DNA of 64,000 nucleotides from the NCBI GenBank assembly GCA_017549815.1, contig JAFYNH010000023.1:1-64000 (forward strand). The letters run 5' to 3'. Source of the stretch: Selenomonadaceae bacterium (lineage in GTDB: Bacteria > Bacillota > Negativicutes > Selenomonadales > Selenomonadaceae). The position numbers were made by a program, and so were the translations under genes. Under the pieces are notes generated by a model. That model worked only from the letters and a program-made list of their open reading frames with translations. It made no database searches and was not told the origin of the DNA. This document shows positions 1 to 5,908 of this stretch, piece by piece. Numbering within the stretch: the stretch's first letter is position 1; each line of letters starts with the position of its first letter.

Positions 1-59
1 AAGGTACCGAGTGCTCCGCCAACCGTAGCCACGCTCAAAGCAACGAGTACTTCGAACAT
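1..59 (-). CDS. Small hydrophobic peptide, toxin-like copy 1 (partial, runs off the left edge)
   Basis: Only the first 19 codons are inside the window. The ATG at 57-59 follows a strong AGGAGGGAGGTGA site. The visible peptide starts MFEVLVALSVATVGGALGT and matches copies 2 to 4 below, which have a GG-A-(I/L)-GT glycine pattern in a single membrane segment. Its leader, promoter and antisense partner (RNA A) have the same arrangement as the other copies. Function is inferred from this layout, which resembles type I toxins; no named family was recognised. Confidence 0.65.
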   Translation of the reverse strand, partial: MFEVLVALSVATVGGALGT

Positions 60-120
60 AAATCTCACCTCCCTCCTAAAGTACCTATAACTGCGAACTC
101 GGAGGTACGGCATTGGCGCG

Positions 121-149
121 ATTATATCAGAAAGTTTTCAGCAATTCAA
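121..149 (-). promoter_or_regulatory. Promoter of toxin-like copy 1
   Basis: On the minus strand TTGAAT is followed after 17 bases by TATAAT. The same promoter block recurs upstream of copies 2 and 3. The leader between promoter and start contains CCTCC, which can pair with the GGAGG of the ribosome site. Confidence 0.75.
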
Positions 150-170
150 CATGAACATTGCGACAAAAAA

Positions 171-239
171 ATTTTGGACGACGAATCGGCAATAGTGGCG
201 CGGCTTATGGAGCTTTACGACTCCTTGACAAAAAAATAA
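171..239 (+). pseudogene. Remnant: last 22 codons of an MmeI-like restriction-modification gene
   Basis: The frame reads ILDDESAIVARLMELYDSLT plus two lysines and a stop. This closely matches the C-terminus of the intact gene at 17626-20412 (ILDDEPAIVAELMKLYEALT). No upstream coding sequence remains, because the toxin promoter block directly abuts it. As in the intact gene, the codons for Leu-Thr (TTGACA) form the -35 box of the following short RNA. Confidence 0.75.
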
Positions 240-253
240 TTCTGTAGTAGATT
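225..253 (+). promoter_or_regulatory. Promoter of short RNA A
   Basis: TTGACA at 225-230, a 17-base spacer and TAGATT at 248-253. The -35 box overlaps the restriction-gene remnant. Confidence 0.75.
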
Positions 254-259
254 GCCATT

Positions 260-363
260 GTCAATTAAGACAACAACTGTAAGAAACACTGCAGTTCGAC
301 CATAAATAACACTGAACGAAAACCCCCGCGCAGGTTGCTAAACTGTACGGGGGCTTCGTTTTG
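260..363 (+). ncRNA. Short antisense-like RNA A, proposed antitoxin of copy 1
   Basis: The RNA is bounded by the promoter at 225-253 and a terminator whose CCCCCG and CGGGGG arms lie at about 322-352, followed by CTTCGTTTT. It contains TTCGACCATAAAT, which matches the complement of the copy 1 start region (TTCGAACATAAAT) except for one base. It also has an ACTG...CAGT stem just before this. Pairing would cover the start codon. Ends are predicted only. Confidence 0.6.
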
Positions 364-365
364 CC

Positions 366-394
366 TTGACAAAAAAATATGTATGTGGTAAATT
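366..394 (+). promoter_or_regulatory. Promoter of short RNA B
   Basis: TTGACA at 366-371, a 17-base spacer and TAAATT at 389-394. It starts directly after the terminator of RNA A. Confidence 0.75.
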
Positions 395-400
395 TTAAAC

Positions 401-499
401 GCTAGATAAACAATAAAAGCGTAAGGAAACTATCGAGCACAATAATCACCGAAACGAATAACCCCGCCGGAGTAGTGACCCGTGCGGGGCTTCGTTTTG
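401..499 (+). ncRNA. Short antisense-like RNA B, proposed antitoxin of copy 2
   Basis: The RNA contains AGCGTAAGGAAA, nine unmatched bases, then ACAATAATCACC. Both 12-base arms are identical to the complement of the copy 2 translation start region at 640-672. Pairing would cover the first codons, the GTG start and part of the ribosome site. A terminator with CCCCG and CGGGG arms lies at about 460-490 and is T-rich on both strands, so it can also end the copy 2 message. Confidence 0.7.
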
Positions 500-558
500 C
501 CTAACCGGTTAGTGAATCCGATTATCTGGGGCAGTTAGAGAGCAGAAGTGTCTGCCGC

Positions 559-663
559 TTAGAAAAATTTCTTTGCGATGTAGTATGTAATGACGTTTCC
601 GAGAACCGTTCCAATAGCACCGCCAATAATACTAGCACCGAGCGTAAGGAAAAACTCCTCCAC
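559..663 (-). CDS. Small hydrophobic peptide, toxin-like copy 2
   Basis: This 34-residue peptide starts at GTG with an AGGAGGGAGGTGA site upstream. It begins with Glu-Glu-Phe-Phe, has one predicted membrane segment with the glycine pattern GGAIGTVLG, and ends with Tyr-Tyr-Ile-Ala-Lys-Lys-Phe-Phe. The leader has a GCGCCTC...GAGG inverted pairing that can hide the ribosome site. It is transcribed convergently with RNA B, which carries two exact arms complementary to its start. A single-span peptide with a cationic tail and an antisense RNA fits a type I toxin; this is inference. Confidence 0.72.
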   Translation of the reverse strand: MEEFFLTLGASIIGGAIGTVLGNVITYYIAKKFF

Positions 664-723
664 AATAATCACCTCCCTCCTCAAGCGTCAAGTTACCGCC
701 TGTTGAGGCGCGGCATTGGCGAA

Positions 724-752
724 ATTATATCAGAAAGTTTTCAGCAATTCAA
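724..752 (-). promoter_or_regulatory. Promoter of toxin-like copy 2
   Basis: TTGAAT, a 17-base spacer and TATAAT on the minus strand, nearly identical to the blocks at 121-149 and 1189-1217. Confidence 0.75.
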
Positions 753-773
753 CATGAACATTGCGACAAAAAA

Positions 774-842
774 ATTTTGGATGACGAACTAACAATAGTA
801 GCGCGGCTTGTGGAGTTTTACGAGTCATTGACAAAAAAATAA
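774..842 (+). pseudogene. Second remnant of the 3' end of an MmeI-like gene
   Basis: The frame reads ILDDELTIVARLVEFYESLT, two lysines and stop. It has the same length and position relative to the toxin promoter (left) and RNA promoter (right) as the remnant at 171-239. Substitutions relative to the intact copy suggest it no longer codes for anything. Confidence 0.72.
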
Positions 843-856
843 TTCTGTGGTAAATT
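828..856 (+). promoter_or_regulatory. Promoter of short RNA C
   Basis: TTGACA at 828-833, a 17-base spacer and TAAATT at 851-856. Confidence 0.75.
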
Positions 857-862
857 GTTATT

Positions 863-968
863 GTCAATTAAGACAACAACTGTAATGAGTACTGCAGTTC
901 GAACATACTTTAAACCGAAAACGAAAACCCCCGTACGGATTGCGACACCGAGCGGGGGCTTCGTTTTG
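863..968 (+). ncRNA. Short antisense-like RNA C, proposed antitoxin of copy 3
   Basis: The RNA carries GTAATGAGTAC, an extra TGCAG, then TTCGAACATACTT. The first arm is identical to the complement of copy 3 codons 4-7 and the second differs from the complement of its start region at one base. ACTG...CAGT can form a stem that presents the first arm in its loop. A terminator with CCCCCG and CGGGGG arms ends it at about 927-968. Confidence 0.7.
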
Positions 969-1022
969 CCATAACCGATGCGACTCGGTTAGCGGGCTGT
1001 TAAGGATAGATGTTCTGCCGAT

Positions 1023-1127
1023 TTAGAAAAACCGTTTAATGATGTAGTAGGTAGCCACGCCGCTGATAATGCCGCCAATGGCTGTTCCGACCACAGTCAC
1101 TCCTAAAGTAATGAGTACTTCGGACAT
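1023..1127 (-). CDS. Small hydrophobic peptide, toxin-like copy 3
   Basis: This 34-residue peptide starts at ATG after AGGAGGGAGGTGAGA. It begins MSEVLITLGVTVVGTAIGG, continues with a hydrophobic stretch and ends in Tyr-Tyr-Ile-Ile-Lys-Arg-Phe-Phe. Its layout matches copy 2: leader with CCTCC facing the ribosome site, convergent RNA C with two complementary arms, shared GC-rich terminator between them. Toxin function is inferred from architecture alone. Confidence 0.72.
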   Translation of the reverse strand: MSEVLITLGVTVVGTAIGGIISGVATYYIIKRFF

Positions 1128-1188
1128 ACTTCTCACCTCCCTCCTAAAGTACCTATAACTGCGAACTCGGAGGTACGGCATTGGCGCG

Positions 1189-1217
1189 ATTATATCAGAA
1201 AGTTTTCAGCAATTCAA
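1189..1217 (-). promoter_or_regulatory. Promoter of toxin-like copy 3
   Basis: TTGAAT, a 17-base spacer and TATAAT on the minus strand. It lies just downstream of the rplL terminator, so the array begins where the ribosomal operon ends. Confidence 0.75.
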
Positions 1218-1231
1218 CATGAACATTGCGA

Positions 1232-1266
1232 CAAAAAAGTCCCCCGCCCAAAACTTCGAGCGAGGG
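1232..1266 (-). terminator. Terminator of the ribosomal protein operon
   Basis: On the minus strand CCCTCGC pairs with GCGGGGG across a 12-base loop and is followed by ACTTTTTTT. It lies about 30 bases after the rplL stop codon. Confidence 0.85.
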
Positions 1267-1297
1267 TTTATAGAAAATTTGTATACGCTTGCGCAAA

Positions 1298-1672
1298 TTA
1301 TTTAATCTCAACGGTTGCGCCGACTTCTTCGAGTTTAGCTTTAAGAGCCTCAGCGTCAGCCTTCGAGATTTTTTCTTTGACGGGAGCGGGTGCGCCGTCG
1401 ACAAGAGCTTTAGCCTCTTTGAGACCAAGACCAGTTGCCTCGCGGACAGCTTTGATAACCTTAATTTTTTCCGCGCCGACATTAGCAAGAACAACGTCGA
1501 ATTCGGTTTTTTCTTCTTCGGGTTCAGCCGCCGCAGCAGCAGGACCAGCAGCCGCAACAGCTACAGGAGCCGCCGCAGAAACGCCAAATTTTTCTTCCAT
1601 AGCTTTGACGAGTTCGCTGAGTTCGAGAACTGTCATGCTTTCAATAGCTTGCATAATTTCTTCTTTAGTCAT
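1298..1672 (-). CDS. rplL: 50S ribosomal protein L7/L12
   Basis: The 124-residue protein has the L12 layout: an N-terminal dimerisation helix ([18 protein letters not shown]), an alanine-rich hinge around residues 38-55, and a C-terminal domain with [12 protein letters not shown] that binds translation factors. The ATG at 1672 is preferred over an in-frame ATG nine codons upstream because TGGAGG lies just before it. It is the last gene of the L11-L1-L10-L12 group and is followed by a terminator and the peptide array; rpoB, the usual next gene, is absent. Confidence 0.97.
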   Translation of the reverse strand: MTKEEIMQAIESMTVLELSELVKAMEEKFGVSAAAPVAVAAAGPAAAAAEPEEEKTEFDVVLANVGAEKIKVIKAVREATGLGLKEAKALVDGAPAPVKEKISKADAEALKAKLEEVGATVEIK

Positions 1673-1732
1673 TGTATGTTTACCTCCAAAAATTTTCATT
1701 ACGCATTGCGCATTTCTAATTCCTAATTGCTT

Positions 1733-2293
1733 TTACGCCGCCGCCTCTTTTTCCTTCTTTTCGCGAATAGCATCGACGACGCCGACGAAATTGCGAATAA
1801 CAGCCGACAAGACACCGACGCAGTTGGCAATGGGAGCGTTCATGCTGCCAAGCAATTTTGCGACGAGTTGTTCGCGGCTCGGCAAATTGGCAAGAGCTTT
1901 AACGCCTTTAGCATCGATAACTTTGCCCTCGACCATACCGACTTTGATAGTGAGAATGCCCTTGTCTTCGAGCTTATTTTTCTTCATGAAGTCGCAAATG
2001 ACTTTGGACGGCGCGACCGGATCTTCCGTCGAAAAAGCAATCGCGGTAGTACCTTCGAGATGAGAATCAAGCCCTTGAATGCCAGCCTGTTGAGCGGCAA
2101 TACGGAGCATGGTATTTTTGACGACTTTATATTTAACGCCCGCCGCACGGAGTTCGCGACGCAGTTGGGTATCGGTAGCAACGTCAAGCGCGTTGTAGCT
2201 TGTCAAAACGACGCCCTTAGCGGAAGTCAGCCAGCCTTTAATTTCGGCGACGACAGCCTCTTTTTTGGGTGTCACTTTGCTAGTAACTGCCAT
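1733..2293 (-). CDS. rplJ: 50S ribosomal protein L10
   Basis: This 186-residue protein anchors L7/L12 dimers on the ribosome stalk. The N-terminal part contains the typical KGVVLTSYNALDVATDTQLR and KVVKNTMLR segments that bind 23S rRNA, and the C-terminal helix is present. AGGAGG lies before the ATG. It is preceded by a long leader with an attenuator-like hairpin, which fits the known feedback control of the L10-L12 pair. Confidence 0.97.
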   Translation of the reverse strand: MAVTSKVTPKKEAVVAEIKGWLTSAKGVVLTSYNALDVATDTQLRRELRAAGVKYKVVKNTMLRIAAQQAGIQGLDSHLEGTTAIAFSTEDPVAPSKVICDFMKKNKLEDKGILTIKVGMVEGKVIDAKGVKALANLPSREQLVAKLLGSMNAPIANCVGVLSAVIRNFVGVVDAIREKKEKEAAA

Positions 2294-2320
2294 AAAAATT
2301 TCACCTCCTGTTTGTTAATG

Positions 2321-2350
2321 AAAAAATCCTTCGACCGCGCAGATCGAAGG
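2321..2350 (-). terminator. Attenuator-like hairpin upstream of rplJ
   Basis: CCTTCGATC and GATCGAAGG-like arms form a strong stem followed by ATTTTTT on the minus strand, 30 bases before the rplJ start. Lying inside the operon, it probably works as a regulated terminator. Confidence 0.75.
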
Positions 2351-2351
2351 A

Positions 2352-2430
2352 ACTTTTAATGTCAAAGTTACTTTCGACCTGAGCAAGTACTTTAATCGGC
2401 GTGCCGAACTTGCCTTCTGCGGTCTGATTG
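2352..2430 (-). promoter_or_regulatory. Probable L10 leader (autoregulatory region)
   Basis: The stretch between rplA and the rplJ attenuator contains paired segments (GCAAGTTCGGCACGCCG facing CTTGCTCAGG) in the position of the ribosomal L10 leader family of Firmicutes. A covariance-model search would decide; the call rests on position and pairing. Confidence 0.5.
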
Positions 2431-2433
2431 TAG

Positions 2434-2470
2434 GGACTGGGGACTAGGAGCTAGGGACTAGGGTTTTCCT
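2434..2470. repeat. Heptamer repeat cluster in the rplA-rplJ gap
   Basis: Consecutive GGGACTG, GGGACTA, GGAGCTA and GGGACTA units lie in the leader of rplJ. They belong to the repeat family found at many places in this window. Confidence 0.7.
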
Positions 2471-2512
2471 TTTCCTAACAGCTGAATCCTTATCTCTTAT
2501 CCCTGAAAGCTA

Positions 2513-3193
2513 TCAAATTTGAATCGGGACGCCTGGACCCATAGCCGCCGCTAACGTAATGGACTTGATATATTGTCCCTTAGCCGCCGCCGGTTTAACG
2601 CGAATCAAGGTATCGATAAGCGTCTGATAATTTTCTTTGAGTTTGATGTCCTCGAAAGATTTTTTACCAATGGGGCAGTGAATGTTGCCCTGCTTATCGG
2701 TGCGGTACTCGACCTTACCGGCTTTTTGTTCGCTGATAGCCTTAGCAATGTCGGTAGTGACGGTGCCGAGTTTAGGGTTAGGCATAAGTCCGCGAGGACC
2801 AAGCAATTTACCCAAACGACCGAGAATGCGCATCATGTCGGGCGTAGCAACTGCAACGTCGAAATCGAACCAGCCGCCTTGAATTTTGGCAACGAGATCA
2901 TCGGAACCGACGTAATCCGCGCCTGCCGCTTGAGCCTCTTGAGCTTTTTCGCCCGTAACGAATGCCAAAACTCTTTTGCTTTTGCCGATACCGTTCGGCA
3001 GGACAATCGCGCCGCGAACTTGTTGGTCGGCATATTTAGGATCGACGCCTAAGCGAACATGAAGTTCAATCGTCTCGTCGAATTTTGCGGTAGCGGTTTT
3101 CTTTACGAGTTCGACAGCCTCATCAACGGAATAGAATTTTCCTTTTTCGATAAGGGCTTGCGCCGCATTGAATCTTTTACTTTGCTTTGCCAT
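2513..3193 (-). CDS. rplA: 50S ribosomal protein L1
   Basis: The 226-residue length is normal. Typical L1 segments are visible: [20 protein letters not shown] near residue 35, [20 protein letters not shown] near 125 and AAMGPG at the end. It binds 23S rRNA at the E-site stalk and represses its own operon in other bacteria. AGGAGGAAATTT lies upstream of the ATG. It sits between rplK and rplJ as expected. Confidence 0.97.
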   Translation of the reverse strand: MAKQSKRFNAAQALIEKGKFYSVDEAVELVKKTATAKFDETIELHVRLGVDPKYADQQVRGAIVLPNGIGKSKRVLAFVTGEKAQEAQAAGADYVGSDDLVAKIQGGWFDFDVAVATPDMMRILGRLGKLLGPRGLMPNPKLGTVTTDIAKAISEQKAGKVEYRTDKQGNIHCPIGKKSFEDIKLKENYQTLIDTLIRVKPAAAKGQYIKSITLAAAMGPGVPIQI

Positions 3194-3235
3194 TAAAAAT
3201 TTCCTCCTGTGGTATTAACGAATAAATCTCCCACT

Positions 3236-3300
3236 GTTTAGGAACTAGGATTTAGGAACTGGGGACTGGTAGGAATTAGTTCCTTGCTCCTGATTCCTAC
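3236..3300. repeat. Heptamer repeat hairpin in the rplK-rplA gap
   Basis: GGAACTA/GGGACTG units on one side and TTCCTAG-like units on the other can fold back on each other. The block fills nearly the whole intergenic space. Confidence 0.7.
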
Positions 3301-3722
3301 GCAACAATTTCAATGCCCATACTGCGGGCAGTACCTTCAATCATGCGCGTAGCCGCCTCGATAGACGCCGCATTGAGGTCTTTCATTTTCAATTCGGCAA
3401 TCTCTTGAGCCTTAGCGCGGGGAAGCTTAGCGACTTTATTTTTATTAGGTTCGCCGGAAGCTTTTTCGATACCCGCCGCCTTTTTAAGCAGGACAGCCGC
3501 CGGCGGAGTTTTGGTTATGAAGGTAAAGGAGCGGTCTTCGTAAACCGAAATTTCGACAGGAATAATCAAGCCGGCTTGTTGCGCAGTGCGGTCGTTGAAT
3601 TCCTTGACGAACGCCATAATATTGACGCCCGCCTGACCGAGCGCAGGACCTACAGGCGGCGCGGGAGTAGCTTTACCCGCAGGAACCTGAAGTTTGACGA
3701 CTTTGGTAACTTTTTTTGCCAT
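3297..3722 (-). CDS. rplK: 50S ribosomal protein L11
   Basis: The 141-residue protein has the proline-rich N-terminal start ([20 protein letters not shown]) and the C-terminal rRNA-binding domain with [17 protein letters not shown] and the conserved ending [10 protein letters not shown]. It forms the GTPase-associated centre. An AGGAGG site precedes the ATG. nusG lies just upstream, as in most bacteria. Confidence 0.97.
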   Translation of the reverse strand: MAKKVTKVVKLQVPAGKATPAPPVGPALGQAGVNIMAFVKEFNDRTAQQAGLIIPVEISVYEDRSFTFITKTPPAAVLLKKAAGIEKASGEPNKNKVAKLPRAKAQEIAELKMKDLNAASIEAATRMIEGTARSMGIEIVA

Positions 3723-3737
3723 GTGAGCACCTCCTTT

Positions 3738-3822
3738 CGATGAAGAACTAGGAACTAGTTGTTAGGAACTGGGAACCAGCAGTAATTAGTAATTAGTTCC
3801 TAGTTCCTGATTCCTAATAACT
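3738..3822. repeat. Heptamer repeat hairpin in the nusG-rplK gap
   Basis: GGAACTAGGAACTAG on the left and TTCCTAGTTCCTGATTCC on the right form an inverted pair around AATTAGTAATTAG. Confidence 0.7.
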
Positions 3823-3825
3823 ATA

Positions 3826-4374
3826 TTAAATCTTTTCAACTTGGCTGACATCCAAATCAACAGGCATGTCTTCAACCAAAACTTTAAGGCGTTGTTTAGC
3901 CGCGTCGATTTTCTTGACGACCGCAAGGCGATTTTCAAAAATGCCGTCGATAATGCGGACGTTGTCATTGACTTTAAAACCGAGAGTATTATCGGTGGCG
4001 CGTCCGTCGACAAGCTCGGTTAAAATTCTCTCTGCCTCTTCGGGGCTAAGCGGAATAGGGTCTTTCTCGGAACCGACAAAGCCCGTGACGCCTTGCGTAT
4101 TGCGGACGACGTACCAAGTATTATTATTGACAATCATATCGACAAGGACGTAACCGGGAAAAACTTTTTTCTGAACAAGGCGGCGTCTTCCGTCCTTGAA
4201 TTCGGATTCGGCACGCATGGGCACGATAACATTAAAAATTTTATCTTCAAGCCCTTGCGCGGCGATTTTGCTGTCAAGAGTGGCTTTAACCTTTTTTTCA
4301 AAGCCCGAAAAGGTATGAACAACGTACCAAGCTCTTTCGGTAATTCGCTCTGATTCGGGAATTTTTTTATCCAT
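3826..4374 (-). CDS. nusG: Transcription termination/antitermination protein NusG
   Basis: The 182-residue protein has an N-terminal NGN domain (WYVVHTFSGFEKKVKATLD) and a C-terminal KOW domain (FKVNDNVRIIDGIF). It binds RNA polymerase and links it to Rho or the ribosome. The ATG at 4374 follows AAAGGAGATTTT and is preferred over a start 20 codons upstream that would overlap secE. It sits between secE and rplK, the standard order. Confidence 0.96.
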   Translation of the reverse strand: MDKKIPESERITERAWYVVHTFSGFEKKVKATLDSKIAAQGLEDKIFNVIVPMRAESEFKDGRRRLVQKKVFPGYVLVDMIVNNNTWYVVRNTQGVTGFVGSEKDPIPLSPEEAERILTELVDGRATDNTLGFKVNDNVRIIDGIFENRLAVVKKIDAAKQRLKVLVEDMPVDLDVSQVEKI

Positions 4375-4388
4375 GATAAAATCTCCTT

Positions 4389-4601
4389 TCAGCCGAGAAT
4401 GATACGAAACAACTTTGCAAACGCTGTGTCGCAAATCCAGATTAATGCGCAGACGATGATAACCGCCAAGCCGACGACGCCAGTATAGGAAAAGAGTTCT
4501 TTTTTAGTCGGCCAAGAAACTTTATTGAGCTCGGCGCGGACTTCCTTAATGAATTGGATAATGCCCTTTTTTTCGCCCTTTTGCTCCGACAATGCTCTCA
4601 C
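4389..4601 (-). CDS. secE: Preprotein translocase subunit SecE
   Basis: This short one-span SecE (about 70 residues) has the amphipathic segment FIKEVRAELNKVSWPTKKEL followed by one membrane helix. It clamps SecY in the inner-membrane translocon. The GTG at 4601 has almost no spacing from GGAG; a TTG at 4592 is about ten bases from it and may be the true start, giving 67 residues. It lies between rpmG and nusG as usual. Confidence 0.92.
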   Translation of the reverse strand: MRALSEQKGEKKGIIQFIKEVRAELNKVSWPTKKELFSYTGVVGLAVIIVCALIWICDTAFAKLFRIILG

Positions 4602-4605
4602 GCTC

Positions 4606-4668
4606 CAATTAGTGGCTAGGATTTAGGAACTGGGGACTAGTAGGAACTAGTTCCTGATTCCTAAAAAC
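4606..4668. repeat. Heptamer repeat hairpin in the rpmG-secE gap
   Basis: GGAACTG, GGGACTA and GGAACTA units are followed by TTCCTGATTCCTAAA, so the block can form a hairpin. It fills the gap between the two genes. Confidence 0.7.
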
Positions 4669-4817
4669 TATTTAGTCTCTTTGTGCGGGGTATGTTTCTT
4701 GCAGAATTTGCAATACTTTTTCATTTCGATGCGGTCGGGCGTATTCTTTTTGTTTTTGTTAGTCCTGTAGTTGCGGTTTTTGCATTCGGTGCAGGACAAA
4801 GTAATATTCGTTCTCAT
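4668..4817 (-). CDS. rpmG: 50S ribosomal protein L33
   Basis: The 49-residue protein has two CxxC pairs (CTEC near residue 9 and CKFC near 36) and is therefore the zinc-binding form of L33. The core [19 protein letters not shown] is typical. AGGAGGTTTCAGC precedes the ATG. It lies directly downstream of a tRNA cluster and upstream of secE, the usual position in Firmicutes. Confidence 0.95.
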   Translation of the reverse strand: MRTNITLSCTECKNRNYRTNKNKKNTPDRIEMKKYCKFCKKHTPHKETK

Positions 4818-4879
4818 GCTGAAACCTCCTAGAAATTAATTTAATAAGCCCCTTATGCAGGGGCGTTAATCTCAAGTAG

Positions 4880-4953
4880 TGGCGGCACACAGATTTGAAC
4901 TGCGGACACAGCGGGTATGAACCGCTTGCTCTAGCCAACTGAGCTATGCCGCC
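4880..4953 (-). tRNA. tRNA-Met(CAT), elongator type
   Basis: The minus strand folds into a cloverleaf with acceptor GGCGGCA, D-loop AGCTCAGTTGGCTAGAGC, anticodon stem CGGTT/ACCCG region with CAT, and T-arm TTCAAATC. The acceptor ends are G-C paired, unlike the initiator tRNA nearby. CCA is not encoded. Confidence 0.9.
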
Positions 4954-4956
4954 TGA

Positions 4957-5029
4957 AGCTGATGACCAGGATTGAACTGGTGACCTTATCCTTACCAAGG
5001 ATACGCTCTGCCGACTGAGCTACATCAGC
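4957..5029 (-). tRNA. tRNA-Thr(GGT)
   Basis: A cloverleaf with acceptor GCTGATG/CATCAGC, anticodon loop TTGGTAA and T-arm GTTCAATCC is visible on the minus strand. CCA is not encoded. Confidence 0.92.
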
Positions 5030-5031
5030 GT

Positions 5032-5107
<76 letters not shown>

Positions 5108-5143
5108 GCGTTTGTCATGAACTCTTGTTTCATAACAGCGCGA

Positions 5144-5172
5144 ATACTATCACACAGATTTAAATATGTCAA
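5144..5172 (-). promoter_or_regulatory. Promoter of the tRNA cluster and downstream rpmG-secE genes
   Basis: TTGACA, a 17-base spacer and TAGTAT lie on the minus strand just upstream of tRNA-fMet. Confidence 0.75.
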
Positions 5173-5245
5173 CAAAAAATTTTTGCGGCAGGAAATTTTT
5201 AGCGGCAACAAGAATTAATTAAAAAAAATTTTGGGGGGTAAAAAT

Positions 5246-5902
5246 TTGGTTCATGTAGTGATTGATTTGGAAATGAATCCCGTCAGCAAGAGTTTTAAAG
5301 ATATTCGCAAACTCACGACTGACGAGATTATAGAATTCGGCGCGGTTAAGCTCGACGAAAATTATCAGCAGTTCGACGAGTTTCAATGTTATGTTCGTCC
5401 GCAATACGGCGAGATAACCAAGCACATAACGAAATTAACGGGAATAACTAATGAGACAGTCGCCGATAAGCCGCTGTTCCCTGAGGCGTTTCAAAATTTC
5501 ATGGATTGGATAGGTACGTGGGATATGACGCTTTATTCGTGGAGCAATTCGGATATAAATCAGCTTAAGGACGAATGCGCGTTGAAGATGCCGCGTTATG
5601 ACATAAACAGATTGGAACGACAATGGCGGGATTTGCAAAAGGCGTTTGATGATAGAATCGGCTTGCACAGCTCGCTTGCGCTTAAACATGCAATCGGCGC
5701 GATGAATCGGGACTTTGAAGGGACTCAACACACGGCACTTGCGGACGCGGCTAATACGGCGGCAATTTTAACGTTGCTACAAGACGACGAAGAATTTTTC
5801 CGCGTCATGCAACCCGTAATCGAATTACTCAAGCCCAAGCGACTTTCGCAGTCAATAGGAGACCTTTTCCCCGAATTAGGCAAATTAAAATTCGACAGGT
5901 GA
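5246..5902 (+). CDS. DnaQ-like 3'-5' exonuclease (KapD/EriC type)
   Basis: The protein has the DEDDh exonuclease residues: VIDLEMN (Asp-x-Glu) at the start, WSNSDINQLKDE near residue 95, and HTALADAANTAAIL near 160. Such enzymes trim single-stranded DNA or RNA; the substrate cannot be read from sequence. The TTG at 5246 is preferred because GGGGGG lies six bases upstream; an upstream TTG at 5231 overlaps that site. The pheA gene follows within a few bases, so the two are probably co-transcribed. Confidence 0.85.
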   Translation: MVHVVIDLEMNPVSKSFKDIRKLTTDEIIEFGAVKLDENYQQFDEFQCYVRPQYGEITKHITKLTGITNETVADKPLFPEAFQNFMDWIGTWDMTLYSWSNSDINQLKDECALKMPRYDINRLERQWRDLQKAFDDRIGLHSSLALKHAIGAMNRDFEGTQHTALADAANTAAILTLLQDDEEFFRVMQPVIELLKPKRLSQSIGDLFPELGKLKFDR

Positions 5903-5908
5903 TTGGCG

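Noticed and set aside
1377-2063. Long open frame on the plus strand across rplL and rplJ
   Set aside because: It is antisense to two certain ribosomal genes, has low-complexity Ala/Ser/Thr content and no ribosome site. It reflects codon bias of the genes below it.
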